Source: Candidatus Bealeia paramacronuclearis (GTDB taxonomy: Bacteria; Pseudomonadota; Alphaproteobacteria; UBA9655). Taken from it: DNA of 64,000 nt. Location: the NCBI RefSeq assembly GCF_035607555.1, contig NZ_JAVHWZ010000001.1, forward strand, positions 124,001 through 188,000. The letters are read 5' to 3'. Below the pieces are notes generated by a model that had not been told where the DNA came from, searched no databases, and saw only the letters and a list, made by a program, of their open reading frames with translations. Shown piece by piece: positions 26,128 to 35,448 of the stretch; position 1 is the first letter of the stretch; each line of letters starts with the position of its first letter. The position numbers and the translations under genes were made by a program.

Positions 26128-26997
26128 GTGAACGCTTTTATTATTAATGGCCTTAAAGAAGCTGAAAAAGTTAAGTCTGAAATTTTAAACGAAGTTGACT
26201 CTCTTCAAAAAACATATGGCCTTCCCCCGGGTCTTGCTGTTGTGCGCGTAGGTGACGATCCTGCCAGTGCCGTTTATGTTGAGAAAAAAGGGCAGGATGC
26301 TCGTGCCATGGGGTTTTATTTTGAAGAGCATTATTTGGATGGCAATGCTTCCCAAAATGACGTTTTAAAAACCATTCAATCGATCAACGCTAATCCTCAG
26401 ATCCATGGACTTATTCTGCAATTACCCGTACCGGCTCATCTTAATCCTTTTAAGTTGGTGAATGCCATTGATCCTCAAAAAGATGTGGATGGATTACATC
26501 CTTTAAACACAGGGCTTCTAGCTCAAGGTCGCGATGAAGGGTTTATTCCTTGCACGCCTTTGGGATGTCATCATTTAATTGAAACTGTAACAAAAGATCT
26601 TGCAGGCCTTAAGGCCGTTGTTGTCGGAAGATCTATTCTTGTGGGGCGCCCTATGGCCCTTCTTTTGATTCAAGAAGATGTGACCGTCACATTAACCCAT
26701 GCCAAAACGCAAAAATTGCCCAAACTTTTAAAAGAAGCCGATCTTGTGATCGCCGCCATGGGAGCCCCTCGATTTATTAAAGGGGAATGGTTGAAAGAAG
26801 ATGCCATTATCATTGATGTAGGGATCAATCGTATCCAGGATTCTTCTGGAAAAATGAGTCTGACCGGTGATGTGGATTTTGAAAGTGCACAAGAGCGTGT
26901 TCGCGCGATTACCCCAGTTCCTGGCGGTGTGGGGCCCATGACACGCATTTATCTTTTGAAAAATACGATTAAGGCTTTTAAGGAAAAATTGAATTAG
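26128..26997 (+). CDS. folD: Bifunctional methylenetetrahydrofolate dehydrogenase/cyclohydrolase FolD
   Basis: 289 residues from a GTG. The catalytic Tyr-x-x-x-Lys is in AVYVEKKGQDARAMGF. The folate site is at QLPVPAHLN and DVDGLHPLNTG, and the NADP site is VVVGRSILVGRPMALLL. It interconverts methylene-, methenyl- and formyl-tetrahydrofolate. The ribosome binding site before the GTG is poor. Its end overlaps the convergent ptsP stop by 4 bp. Confidence 0.95.
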   Translation: MNAFIINGLKEAEKVKSEILNEVDSLQKTYGLPPGLAVVRVGDDPASAVYVEKKGQDARAMGFYFEEHYLDGNASQNDVLKTIQSINANPQIHGLILQLPVPAHLNPFKLVNAIDPQKDVDGLHPLNTGLLAQGRDEGFIPCTPLGCHHLIETVTKDLAGLKAVVVGRSILVGRPMALLLIQEDVTVTLTHAKTQKLPKLLKEADLVIAAMGAPRFIKGEWLKEDAIIIDVGINRIQDSSGKMSLTGDVDFESAQERVRAITPVPGGVGPMTRIYLLKNTIKAFKEKLN

Positions 26998-28856
26998 AGG
27001 AGATGAGGGGGAAGCAGTCCATTCTCAGTGGCAAATTTCTTTAATCCCTCACGCAAGGACCCTTTTGAAGTCCCCAATGCATTTTCCATATAGGCCTTAA
27101 AGTCAGAGAGATTTGTATTTCGTACCAACCTCTTGATTGCGGGAATTGAGGATACATTCATCGAAAAGGATCTGTATCCAATACCCATTAACGCCAGAAT
27201 CTCAAGAGGATTTCTGACCATTTCCCCGCAAACGCTAAGGGGAATCTTGTAAACCTCAGCCTGATTTAAAATGAGTCTCAAGAATCTCAAATAGCCCAAA
27301 CTTAAAACATCATACCGATGTGCTAAATTAGGGTTGGTTCTATCACACGCAAAGAAAAATTGAAAAAGATCATTAGTGCCTAAAGATATAAAATCGACCT
27401 CAGAGGCAATCTGATCCAGTTCCCATACAATGGAAGGGGTTTCCACCATAAGCCCTACCCGAACATTTTTGGGCATGATTTCCGATTTAGATTTGGCACG
27501 CTCCATTTCCTCATTCAAGAATTTTTTGGCACGCAGATATTCTTCCGCCGTTGTGATGAGCGGAAACATCACATTAAGGTCGCGATCACTTGCTGCTTGA
27601 ATAAGGGCTCGAAGCTGTTGTTTGAGTAAGGCAGGTCTATCCAAAGAAACGCGAATAGCGCGCCAGCCCATGGCAGGATTTTCATCCGTAACACGCCACA
27701 TATAGGGTACGATTTTATCTCCGCCTAAATCCAATGTCCGAAATACGACGGGTTTGCCTTTGGCATGATCGAGCACATCGGCATAAAGTTGTGCTTGAAC
27801 TTCCACATCTGGAAACTTAGAGTGCATCATGAAAGGGATTTCGGTGCGATAAAGACCAATCCCTTCTACTTTAGAATCATGAATGTATTGAAGATCAATC
27901 ATCAGGCCCGCATTGAGCTGAAGATGGATAAGCATCCCATCTTTTGTCTCCGTGGGTAGGTTGGCCAAAGCCTTTAATTCTGTTTTCCATTTTGAAAACG
28001 TCAGGCTCTTTTTCTGAGCTTCTTCAATTTGAATCGGATCTGGATTAAGAGTAATTGTGCCCTCTTCCCCATCAACAATGATTTTTTGTCCAAGCTTTAA
28101 ATTTAGGAGCAAGTTGTGAATTCGCCCTACAACGGGAATTCCCATAGCGCGCGCGACAATTGCCATATGAGAGGTATGAATACCTTCTTCCAAAATGACG
28201 CCCCTTAAATTGCGCTGATCGTAATCGAGAAGTTCGGCGGGCCCCATCTGATGGGCAATTAAAATCATGTCCGAAGGAAGATCTTTTTGAGGAAAATCCT
28301 CGCCGGTTAAATGTGCAATAAGACGATTGGCAAGGTCTTCAAGATCCGCCAAATGGCCCTTTAAATATTTGTTCCCAATTTGAGCATACTTATCGCGACT
28401 TTCCCGTCTCACAGCATCCACTGCCGCTTCTGCAGTTAATCCCGTTTGGATTTGAGCTTGAATTTTTTTGATCCATCCACGGTCTGCGGCAAACGTTTTG
28501 TAGGTTTCTAAAATTTCCTGAGGATCTCGATGCGCGCTTGTGACATGATCTTTTACCATATCATCAATTGATTCCATCATCTCACGGATGGCTAATCTCA
28601 GGCGATCTCTTTCATAAGAAGTGCTGTTAGAAGATCTGAAATGACTCCAACTTCGGGGCTGATGAAGAACAATTTCGCCAACCCCCACACCGCCACTAAA
28701 ACTGATGCCTTCAATGGTGAGGGATTCATGGTAGGTGTCATCTTGAACGGTAAATGTTTTTTCCAATTCATTAAGTTTTGAGAGCATCTCAACATAGGCC
28801 TCAAGCGCTTTTAAAGTACCCTCATGAAAGGGATGGTGTACGGAATTTTGAAGGGT
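26994..28856 (-). pseudogene. ptsP: ptsP, 3' part (enzyme I domains), separated by an IS607 insertion
   Basis: Codes for the enzyme-I part of PEP-protein phosphotransferase PtsP (EI-Ntr): the phosphohistidine block GIHTSHMAIVARAMGIPVVG, the PEP-binding GIGLYRTEIPFM, LRTLDLGGDK-type and SLGTNDLFQFF blocks, and the C-terminal Cys in LSVCGEM. The frame continues upstream of the ATG at 28787 to the junction codon ACC (28856-28854), where the transposon begins. The 5' part lies at 30753-31154. A separate EI protein could still be made from 28787. It normally passes phosphate from PEP to NPr in the nitrogen PTS. Confidence 0.92.
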
Positions 28857-28906
28857 TAATAACTGCTCTTTAAAACCTATCTAAACTTGTATATAGTTAT
28901 CCAATT

Positions 28907-29530
28907 ATGGATAAGTTATTGAGTATCAGAGAAGCCAGTCGTATTCTTGGAGTGTCAAATGGCACATTAAGGCGATGGGAAAAAGAGAGTCGCCTTGTTC
29001 CCGAAAGAACAGCGGGAGGACAAAGACGTTATCCTTTATCTGCCTTGCGCCCTCATCTTGTTCGCACTGAAAAGATAGATAGAAAAACGCTTTGCTATGC
29101 TCGTGTTTCCAGTCACGATCAACGGCAGGATTTGGAAAGACAAAAACAAGTCCTTGAGATGTATTGTGCAGCTCAAGGTTGGAAGTTTGAGACCATTGCG
29201 GATCTTGGCAGTGGTATGAATTACAACAAAAAGGGTCTGAAGATCCTGATTAGTGCCATTTTAGACAGAGAAGCAGGTCGATTGGTTTTAACCCATAAAG
29301 ACAGGCTGTTAAGATTTGGAGCAGAATTAATCTTTTCCATTTGTGAGATGAATCAGGTAGAAGTTGTGATTATCAATCAAGGGAAAGAACCCTCTTTTGA
29401 AGAGGAACTCGCCAAAGATGTGTTGGAAATTATCACTGTTTTTTCGGCCAGATTGTATGGTGCGAGAAGTAAAAAGAACAAGAAATTATTGGAAGGTCTG
29501 AAAGAAGCCTACGATGCTGTTAGTTCATAA
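28907..29530 (+). CDS. tnpA: IS607 TnpA serine recombinase
   Basis: 207 residues. The N-terminal MerR-like helix-turn-helix (LSIREASRILGVSNGTLRRW, residues 4-23) is followed by a resolvase domain (about 60-190) with the catalytic Ser in CYARVSSHDQRQDLERQK and conserved TIADLGSGMNY and LVLTHKDRLLRFG blocks. This order, DNA-binding domain first, defines IS607 enzymes. It catalyses excision and integration through GG sites. Confidence 0.95.
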   Translation: MDKLLSIREASRILGVSNGTLRRWEKESRLVPERTAGGQRRYPLSALRPHLVRTEKIDRKTLCYARVSSHDQRQDLERQKQVLEMYCAAQGWKFETIADLGSGMNYNKKGLKILISAILDREAGRLVLTHKDRLLRFGAELIFSICEMNQVEVVIINQGKEPSFEEELAKDVLEIITVFSARLYGARSKKNKKLLEGLKEAYDAVSS

Positions 29531-30710
29531 AGTAGAATTGAAGCCAAATAATAAGCAGGCGACTTATTTTAGAAAAGCCTGCGGTGTTGCACGCTTTGCT
29601 TATAATTGGGCTTTAGATCAATGGAAGAAACAATACCAGAATGGTGAGAAGCCTACAGAAATAAGCCTGCGTAAACTTCTCAATGCTTGTAAGGCGGAAG
29701 AATATCCTTGGATGCAAGAGGTCACTAAAAATGCCCCTCAACAAGCCATCAAAAATTTAGGATCAGCTTTTAACCGCTTTTTCCGCAAACAGGGAGGATA
29801 TCCCAAGTTTAAAAAGAAAGGAATCAGGGATAGCTTTAGAGCGGACAATGGTCCGCCCCAAAAAGGAGAGTCTGCCATTCGTGTGACAGGTAAAAAGATT
29901 CAAATTCCTTGTTTGGGATGGGTCAAAATAACAGAGAATTTGAGATTTCAAGGACAAATAAAATCCTTGACGATCTCAAGAGTTGCAGACCGATGGTTTG
30001 CATCCATCAGTGTTGAAATAGACAAACTGCCTCATGTACGCAAGAACCAAGGTATTGTGGGTGTGGATTTGGGTATTACAAAACTGGCAACTTTATCCAA
30101 TGGCATGGTTGTTGAGGGAGCAAAGGCACATACCGCTTTGCTGAAGAAGTTAAAACGATCTTCTCGACAGCTATCTCGTAAAGATAAAAAGAGTATGAAT
30201 TTTAAAAAGCATACTCAAAAACTGGCACGTCTTCACGCCCGAATCGCTAATATCAGACGTGATTATCTCCATAAGGCAACAACCGATATTGTCCTGAATC
30301 ATCATGAAATTGGCATTGAAAACCTAAATGTCAAAGGTATGTCAGCGAACAGAAAATTAGCTCGACATATTTTAGATCAGTCTTTTTATGAATTCAGGCG
30401 TCAATTGGAATATAAGGCAGGTCTCTATAATGCTCAAATTTTTGTTGCTGATCGGTTCTTTCCGTCAAGCAAGCTCTGCCATAGCTGCGGATGTGTTTAT
30501 GCGGATTTAAAGTTGTCGGAGAGACATTGGACGTGTCCACATTGCAACCAATCTCATGACAGAGATGTGAATGCAGCCCTTAATTTACAACGTTTATGTA
30601 CGGGCAGCTCGCCCGAAACTTATGCCTGTGGAGTGGGAAGCTCTGGCTCATTTGCTCGTCAAATAAGTGAAACTACCTGCGTTGAATCAGGAATACAACA
30701 CCATGCGTAA
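29514..30710 (+). CDS. tnpB: TnpB RNA-guided nuclease
   Basis: 398 residues, the usual TnpB length. N-terminal OrfB_IS605 domain (CGVARFAYNWALDQWKKQY), then a RuvC-like nuclease split in three: Asp in IVGVDLGITKLATLS, Glu in IGIENLNVKGM, Asp in SHDRDVNAALNL. A four-Cys zinc ribbon (SKLCHSCGC, WTCPHCN) lies before the last Asp. TnpB proteins cut DNA guided by an omega RNA from the transposon right end and help keep the element. All catalytic residues are present. It overlaps tnpA by 17 bp, suggesting coupled translation. Confidence 0.95.
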   Translation: MLLVHKVELKPNNKQATYFRKACGVARFAYNWALDQWKKQYQNGEKPTEISLRKLLNACKAEEYPWMQEVTKNAPQQAIKNLGSAFNRFFRKQGGYPKFKKKGIRDSFRADNGPPQKGESAIRVTGKKIQIPCLGWVKITENLRFQGQIKSLTISRVADRWFASISVEIDKLPHVRKNQGIVGVDLGITKLATLSNGMVVEGAKAHTALLKKLKRSSRQLSRKDKKSMNFKKHTQKLARLHARIANIRRDYLHKATTDIVLNHHEIGIENLNVKGMSANRKLARHILDQSFYEFRRQLEYKAGLYNAQIFVADRFFPSSKLCHSCGCVYADLKLSERHWTCPHCNQSHDRDVNAALNLQRLCTGSSPETYACGVGSSGSFARQISETTCVESGIQHHA

Positions 30711-30752
30711 CTTTAGTAAAATATGGTTAGGTTTGGATAAGTTTGTAAGAGC

Positions 30753-31154
30753 GGTCAAAACGCCCACACGTCCTTTGGAAGTCACAATTGGATATCCGAC
30801 CAGGGCCAAATAAATATAATCGGTGGCCCCTGGGCGATACACAAAATTAGGATGAGTTGTGAGATTGTCGATCATTGCAGGCTTACCTGTGGAGAGGATA
30901 TAGCCTAAAACACCTTCGCCCACGCGAAATTTGGATTGAGGTTGGGCTCCCTCATCGCGATCATAATAAACGTAAGACTCAAGAAAATAGTCATCGTTTA
31001 AAAGGTAAATACCAGAAGAGCGAGCATTAAACTCATGGGCCAAGAATTTGACAAAATCGAGAAGTCTTGACCGCAGAGGCTTTGGTGCAGAAAGAAGCTG
31101 CTGTACATCCTCAAGGGTGTTAGAAATAAAGTTTAGTTTTTGATTTTTTTTCAC
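30753..31154 (-). pseudogene. ptsP: ptsP, 5' part (GAF domain)
   Basis: Codes for the N-terminal 134 residues of PtsP, a GAF sensor domain (FNARSSGIYLLNDD, FRVGEGVLGYI, YPIVTSKGRVGVLT). Translation would run on into the transposon and stop at 30687. Joined to the 3' part it gives 753 residues, the normal PtsP size. It starts with GTG, overlapping the stop of the upstream NPD-family gene by 3 bp (GTGA). In EI-Ntr the GAF domain senses nitrogen status through small ligands. Confidence 0.9.
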
Positions 31155-32191
31155 GAAACCTCTGTGTTTATATGACCATTACGGCTCTTTAAGGCCGTTA
31201 AAGCTTGAGTAATAAGATCTTGAATGATCTCTTGTGCCGGCTGCAATTGTGTCACCATTCCAACGCTTTGACCAGCCATAAGAGACCCTGTTTCAATATC
31301 TCCTTCAATGACCGCACGTCTTAAAGCCCCGGCCCAATAATGTTCAATTTCAAGTTGAGCAGACTTTTCGTCAAGTTCACCTTTGTTGAATTTTTCAATG
31401 ACGTGCCGTTGGTGGTCCATGAATTTTTTGGTGCCGTCATTCATAATGGCACGAACAGGAATCACGGGGAAACGTGCATCTAATTGAACTGTCGTTACCG
31501 CATCGCGAGCATTGGCACGGAGGAAAGAATTTTTGAATTTCGGATGTGCGACGCATTCATCAGCGCACACAAATCGAGTTCCCAATTGGCATCCGGAAGC
31601 TCCCATTTCAAGGTAGGATAAAATAGCATTCCCCCGTCCGATTCCACCGGCGACAAAAATCGGAACTTCTTTAATTGTGGGGAGAATTTCTTGGGCAAGA
31701 ACGCTTGTCGATACGGGACCAATGTGACCTCCCGCTTCAGAACCTTCGATCACAAGAGCATCAACACCTTGACGAATAAGACGCTTGGCTAAGACTAAAG
31801 CAGGCGCAAAGCACATGACTTTAATGCCCAATTCCTTTAAGCGTTGAATTGCAACGGTGGGGGGGAGACCGCCCGCCAAAACCACATGGGAGACTTTTTC
31901 TTCTCCACAAATTTCAACAAGCTGATTTAAATCAGGGTGCATTGTGATGAGATTTACACCAAATGGATGTGAGGTGAGTTTTTGTGTGGCTCGAATTTCT
32001 TCACGCAATTTTTCAGGTGGCATAGCGCCACAGGCAATCACTCCAAATCCACCGGCATTGGAAATAGCAGAAACAAGATTTCTTTCAGATACCCATGTCA
32101 TTGCTCCTGCCATAATGGCGTAGCGAGTGCCTAAGAATTCCCGTCCTCGTCCCCAAAGTTGATCCAATTGTTTCATAGCCTTATCACTCAT
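31151..32191 (-). CDS. Nitronate monooxygenase / FabK-like FMN protein
   Basis: 346 residues, a TIM-barrel flavoprotein of the NPD family. Blocks: APAL-type opening with MAGAMTWVSERNLVSAISNAGGFG, FGVNLITMHP, VIEGSEAGGHIGP (FMN phosphate site region) and VAGGIGRGNAI with MGASGCQLGTRF. The family includes nitronate monooxygenases and the enoyl-ACP reductase FabK; which one cannot be told from sequence alone. Because fabI is not seen in the window, a FabK role remains possible. It sits between lysC and ptsP in one transcription unit and starts on the base after the lysC stop. Confidence 0.88.
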   Translation of the reverse strand: MSDKAMKQLDQLWGRGREFLGTRYAIMAGAMTWVSERNLVSAISNAGGFGVIACGAMPPEKLREEIRATQKLTSHPFGVNLITMHPDLNQLVEICGEEKVSHVVLAGGLPPTVAIQRLKELGIKVMCFAPALVLAKRLIRQGVDALVIEGSEAGGHIGPVSTSVLAQEILPTIKEVPIFVAGGIGRGNAILSYLEMGASGCQLGTRFVCADECVAHPKFKNSFLRANARDAVTTVQLDARFPVIPVRAIMNDGTKKFMDHQRHVIEKFNKGELDEKSAQLEIEHYWAGALRRAVIEGDIETGSLMAGQSVGMVTQLQPAQEIIQDLITQALTALKSRNGHINTEVS

Positions 32192-33427
32192 TTAACGTTT
32201 ACCTTTATCATCTAACTCATAAATTCCGTGAAGCGCTGAAACAGCTTTTTCAGTCTCATTCGCTGGAATCAACACACTCAGCTTAATATCAGAACATGAA
32301 ACCAGAGACACCTTTATATGATCTTCAGCAAGCTTCTTAAACAACTTTCTTGCGACATGTGAATAATACTTTAGCCCAGATCCGACAATAGATATTTTTG
32401 CGACATTATTATTTCGTAATAAATCATAAAAATTGAGTTTTTTTTGAGATAATTTCAAGATTTCTTCTGTGCGATCCAATTCTGCTTTTAAAGCCGTAAA
32501 ATGGCAATCCATTAAGCGTCCACAAGGTAAAAGGTCTTGGGTCAGCATATCGATTTCAATTTGGGCCGTCTTCATCATCTCGTGAAAAAGGGTTAGAATT
32601 TCAGGTTTGGCGGGCAGGCCCTTTAGCGTGATCTGCCCCTCTTGTAACGTATGGGCTACACCGCGAATGGCTTGAGGACTTGTTTGAATTTCATGGTCTC
32701 CTGTGATCAAAGTCCCTGAGGGACGTTCTGCATGGGCGGATAAAACGCGAAGTCTCACGTTATGGCGCATAGCAAATTCCACAGAATCCCGTTGCAAGAC
32801 TTTGGCGCCGTGTGAGGCCAATTCCAGCATTTCATGATAGGCAATTTGATCAATTTTCCCCGCTGAAGAGACCGTGCGTGGATCTGCTGTATAAACACCA
32901 TCCACATCGGTATAAATGTCACAGCGCTCTGCCTTCAAAGCGGCTGCCAGTGCTACAGCTGTTGTGTCCGAGCCCCCGCGCCCCAATGTTGTAATGCGTC
33001 CTTGTGAAGATAAACCTTGAAATCCCGCAATAACGGATACCACACCTTTTTTAAGATCTTGGAGAAGGCTTGCTGTGTGAATCTCTAAAATTTTCCCGTG
33101 AGCATGGGTATCTGAAGTTAAAATGGGAATTTGCCATCCTAGCCAAGACCGCGCGGGAACTCCTATATTTTGTAGCGCCAATGCTAATAGCCCTGAGGTG
33201 ATCTGTTCTCCAGATGAGGCAATCACATCGTATTCTGTGCGATCGTAGGTGGTGGTGATGTTATGAATGTGTTCGATTAATTGATTCGTGACCCCAGACA
33301 TGGCTGAAACCACAACGACCACCTGATGCCCTTGATCCACTTCGTATTTAACGCGTAGTGCGACCTTGCGAATCAAATCTACAGTGCCAACAGAAGTTCC
33401 GCCAAATTTCTGAACGATAATTGCCAT
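32192..33427 (-). CDS. lysC: Aspartate kinase
   Basis: 411 residues from the ATG at 33427, preceded by AGGA at suitable spacing; a GTG seven codons upstream is less likely. The N-terminal kinase domain begins IIVQKFGGTSVG, with TTLGRGGSDTTAVALAAAL and ERCDIYTDVDGVYTADPR for substrate and ATP binding. Two ACT domains follow (about 260-410) that usually bind lysine or threonine for feedback control. It makes aspartyl phosphate for lysine, threonine, methionine and diaminopimelate, the last needed for peptidoglycan. Confidence 0.95.
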   Translation of the reverse strand: MAIIVQKFGGTSVGTVDLIRKVALRVKYEVDQGHQVVVVVSAMSGVTNQLIEHIHNITTTYDRTEYDVIASSGEQITSGLLALALQNIGVPARSWLGWQIPILTSDTHAHGKILEIHTASLLQDLKKGVVSVIAGFQGLSSQGRITTLGRGGSDTTAVALAAALKAERCDIYTDVDGVYTADPRTVSSAGKIDQIAYHEMLELASHGAKVLQRDSVEFAMRHNVRLRVLSAHAERPSGTLITGDHEIQTSPQAIRGVAHTLQEGQITLKGLPAKPEILTLFHEMMKTAQIEIDMLTQDLLPCGRLMDCHFTALKAELDRTEEILKLSQKKLNFYDLLRNNNVAKISIVGSGLKYYSHVARKLFKKLAEDHIKVSLVSCSDIKLSVLIPANETEKAVSALHGIYELDDKGKR

Positions 33428-33608
33428 AGCATCCTGAATTTTTTGCACCCAGAAATCCTATACCTTGTTTGATCGTCTCCAGCAAGTTTTATACCGACAC
33501 ATCCCAGGACCAAATTCGTCACAGAAGTGTCAAGCACATCAGTTTTACTCAGGAGAAAATTTTACACTTGGAGTGTTTTAAAAAGGAAATAGTGAAACAA
33601 TAAGAAAC

Positions 33609-33683
33609 TGGAGCGGGCGAAGGGATTCGAACCCTCGACCCCAACCTTGGCAAGGTTGTGCTCTACCCCTGAGCTACGCCCGC
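33609..33683 (-). tRNA. tRNA-Gly (GCC)
   Basis: 75 nt on the minus strand. Acceptor stem GCGGGCG / CGCCCGC, D arm AGCTCAGGGGTAGAGC, anticodon stem CAACC / GGTTG enclosing TTGCCAA (anticodon GCC), T arm GGTTCGAATCC, and an encoded CCA. Confidence 0.95.
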
Positions 33684-33828
33684 GTCACCAGTTTGAATGC
33701 GCGCATCATAACCATCGCACCCTATTTTGCAAGAGCCTTTTTTAAGATTTTTTACAATTGCATTTTTGATTGCGCTTTTGCACAACTTGGGCAACGATGG
33801 GCTGAGTTATTTTTTAGGGGATTTATTT

Positions 33829-34962
33829 ATGATACGTCATTATCTCATTCGCATGAGCGGAATTGTATTTGCTGTGGCTTTACTTTCAGGCGCCCTTTGG
33901 TCGTCTTTAAAACCCATTTTGAAAACGAACATCCCTCTTAATTGCGCGATTCTTGCGGTGATGGGAATTGGGGTTGTTTATTCCTTTTACCTTGTTTTAC
34001 GCCTTAAAAAAGAAATGGCTTGGGGCGAGGCATATCAATTAGGACGTCCTCGCGCTTGGGCCGAATGCCAACCCAAACTCTTGAGTCCTCTTGCTCAAGT
34101 TTTGGAGCAAGAAGGCCTGCACTATCAACCCTCGCTCATTCGTTTGCAATTAGAGGCTGTGTGGAGCACACTTGAGGAAAGCCGTAGTTTGCTGCGCTAT
34201 AGCGTAGGGCTTCTTGTGTTTATGGGGCTTTTGGGAACATTCTGGGGACTTTCGGGGACTATTGCAGGGATTGCCCAAATGGTTCAAAATTTGCCTGTGG
34301 ATATGGCCGCCTCTACTCAATTTTTTACCCAATTAAAAACCGGAATTGAATCGCCCTTAATGGGAATGGGAACGGCTTTTGGATCCTCTCTTTTTGGCCT
34401 TGCAGGATCATTGGTTGTCGGAATTTTGGCCCTTCAAGCAAGCCACGCGGAAAACCGATTTTTCCAAGAGCTGGAAGGCTGGGTTATCCCTTTAACGGAA
34501 TCCCCTACACAATTTTCATCTGAAAACACGCTGCCCCCTGCTCTTTTACAGGCGATGGTGGGAGAGCTCACACAGAATTTGGTTCAGCTTACAAAGTTAG
34601 TAGATCGAGGACATACCAAACAAACATCCATTGAAACGCAGCTCAAGGCTTTGGTCAGTAATTTGGCGAAGTTGAGCGACCAAATGCGGGTTGAACAAAA
34701 TCTTCTTATGAAATTAGGCGAGGGACAACTCGAGCTTCAAGAAATCCAAACGCGTTTGCGCAAAGCCATTGAGCAAAATGAACTCGGCATTGACGAGATC
34801 ACAAAACAACATTTGCAAAATATGGATCTTTCTCTCCAATCCATTGCTCGTGAACTTCCTCAAGGCCAAGCTGAACTTATGTCCCATTTGGGCCAAGAGC
34901 TGCGTATGATGTCTCACGTGATCTCTAAGCCAGGGGTTACGTCCTTAAAAAAGGCGGGTTAG
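33829..34962 (+). CDS. MotA/TolQ/ExbB proton-channel family protein
   Basis: 377 residues from the ATG at 33829, which has GGGGA eight bases upstream. The frame is open from a TTG at 33727, but that adds an unlikely N terminus. Membrane segments lie at about 10-30, 40-58, 125-145 and 185-205. The channel signature is FMGLLGTFWGLSGTIAGI. The last 110 residues form a long coiled coil (LVSNLAKLSDQMRVEQNLLM, LQEIQTRLRKAIEQNELGI). Such proteins usually pair with an OmpA/MotB-type peptidoglycan-binding partner, but none follows here. Confidence 0.85.
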   Translation: MIRHYLIRMSGIVFAVALLSGALWSSLKPILKTNIPLNCAILAVMGIGVVYSFYLVLRLKKEMAWGEAYQLGRPRAWAECQPKLLSPLAQVLEQEGLHYQPSLIRLQLEAVWSTLEESRSLLRYSVGLLVFMGLLGTFWGLSGTIAGIAQMVQNLPVDMAASTQFFTQLKTGIESPLMGMGTAFGSSLFGLAGSLVVGILALQASHAENRFFQELEGWVIPLTESPTQFSSENTLPPALLQAMVGELTQNLVQLTKLVDRGHTKQTSIETQLKALVSNLAKLSDQMRVEQNLLMKLGEGQLELQEIQTRLRKAIEQNELGIDEITKQHLQNMDLSLQSIARELPQGQAELMSHLGQELRMMSHVISKPGVTSLKKAG

Positions 34963-35021
34963 ATTCTCAATCTGCCATTGACGATTTTCTGGAAGCTTAC
35001 CTTGGCGCAAAAGTTCATCTC

Positions 35022-35291
35022 TTAAGGTTTTGAAGAGCACTTATTTTTTACGCAATCCTTATAGACACTAGCTGCATGAGAGTAACACATCCTTATTTTC
35101 TCAATATCATGTTCATAGTGTGCTGAATTTTCTCTAATCTTTAGACCTTTACATTTATGTAAATTTGTATTTATGATTTTTATGTTCTCGTTTATACAGC
35201 TTTTTTTGCACTCATCTTCAGCGCGTACGGTTTGGATTCCAACGCAAGAAGCTATCGCGATGACAGAGCTCATAAGAAATAGTTTACCCAT
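35022..35291 (-). CDS. Small secreted Cys-rich protein
   Basis: 89 residues with AGGGA eight bases before the ATG. Signal peptide at 1-24 (VIAIASCVGIQTVRA). The mature part holds six Cys: a C-x3-C pair near its start (ECKKSC), single Cys in HKCKG and RMCYS, and a second C-x3-C at the end (DCVKNKC). Helix-rich between them. The spacing suggests a disulfide-held helical hairpin in the periplasm or outside the cell. No family recognised. Confidence 0.7.
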   Translation of the reverse strand: MGKLFLMSSVIAIASCVGIQTVRAEDECKKSCINENIKIINTNLHKCKGLKIRENSAHYEHDIEKIRMCYSHAASVYKDCVKNKCSSKP

Positions 35292-35448
35292 AATATTTAT
35301 CCCTATCTGTTTAAGTTTTGTATTTATCCTTAAGGAAATTTTTCCTTCGGAACAAGAGTGCTGCTAGCCTCTCTTTTGAAAACCTAAATCATCATAGATT
35401 AATAAATGATTAACAAAAAAGGCAGCATGACAATTTAAGGGGTGATTT

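Larger units (their letters stand above)
28857..30755 (+). mobile_element. IS607-family transposon (serine recombinase + TnpB) inserted in ptsP
   Basis: 1899 bp. The ptsP sequence is interrupted between two copies of GGT (28854-28856 and 30753-30755). IS607 enzymes recombine at GG, and the split codon is restored exactly if one GGT is removed. It carries tnpA and tnpB, overlapping by 17 bp, in the direction opposite to ptsP. There are no terminal inverted repeats, as expected for the family. All parts look intact, so the insertion is probably recent. Confidence 0.92.

Noticed and set aside
30687-30752. Extension of the GAF part of ptsP into the transposon as a natural protein C terminus
   Set aside because: The sequence beyond the GGT at 30753-30755 belongs to the IS607 right end; the frame runs on by chance for 22 codons.
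34963-35045. Minus-strand reading LRDELLRQGKLPENRQWQIE after the ExbB-like gene, possibly a gene remnant
   Set aside because: The open stretch is short, has no start and overlaps the end of the small Cys-rich gene. It looks protein-like, but no family could be assigned, so it is only noted.
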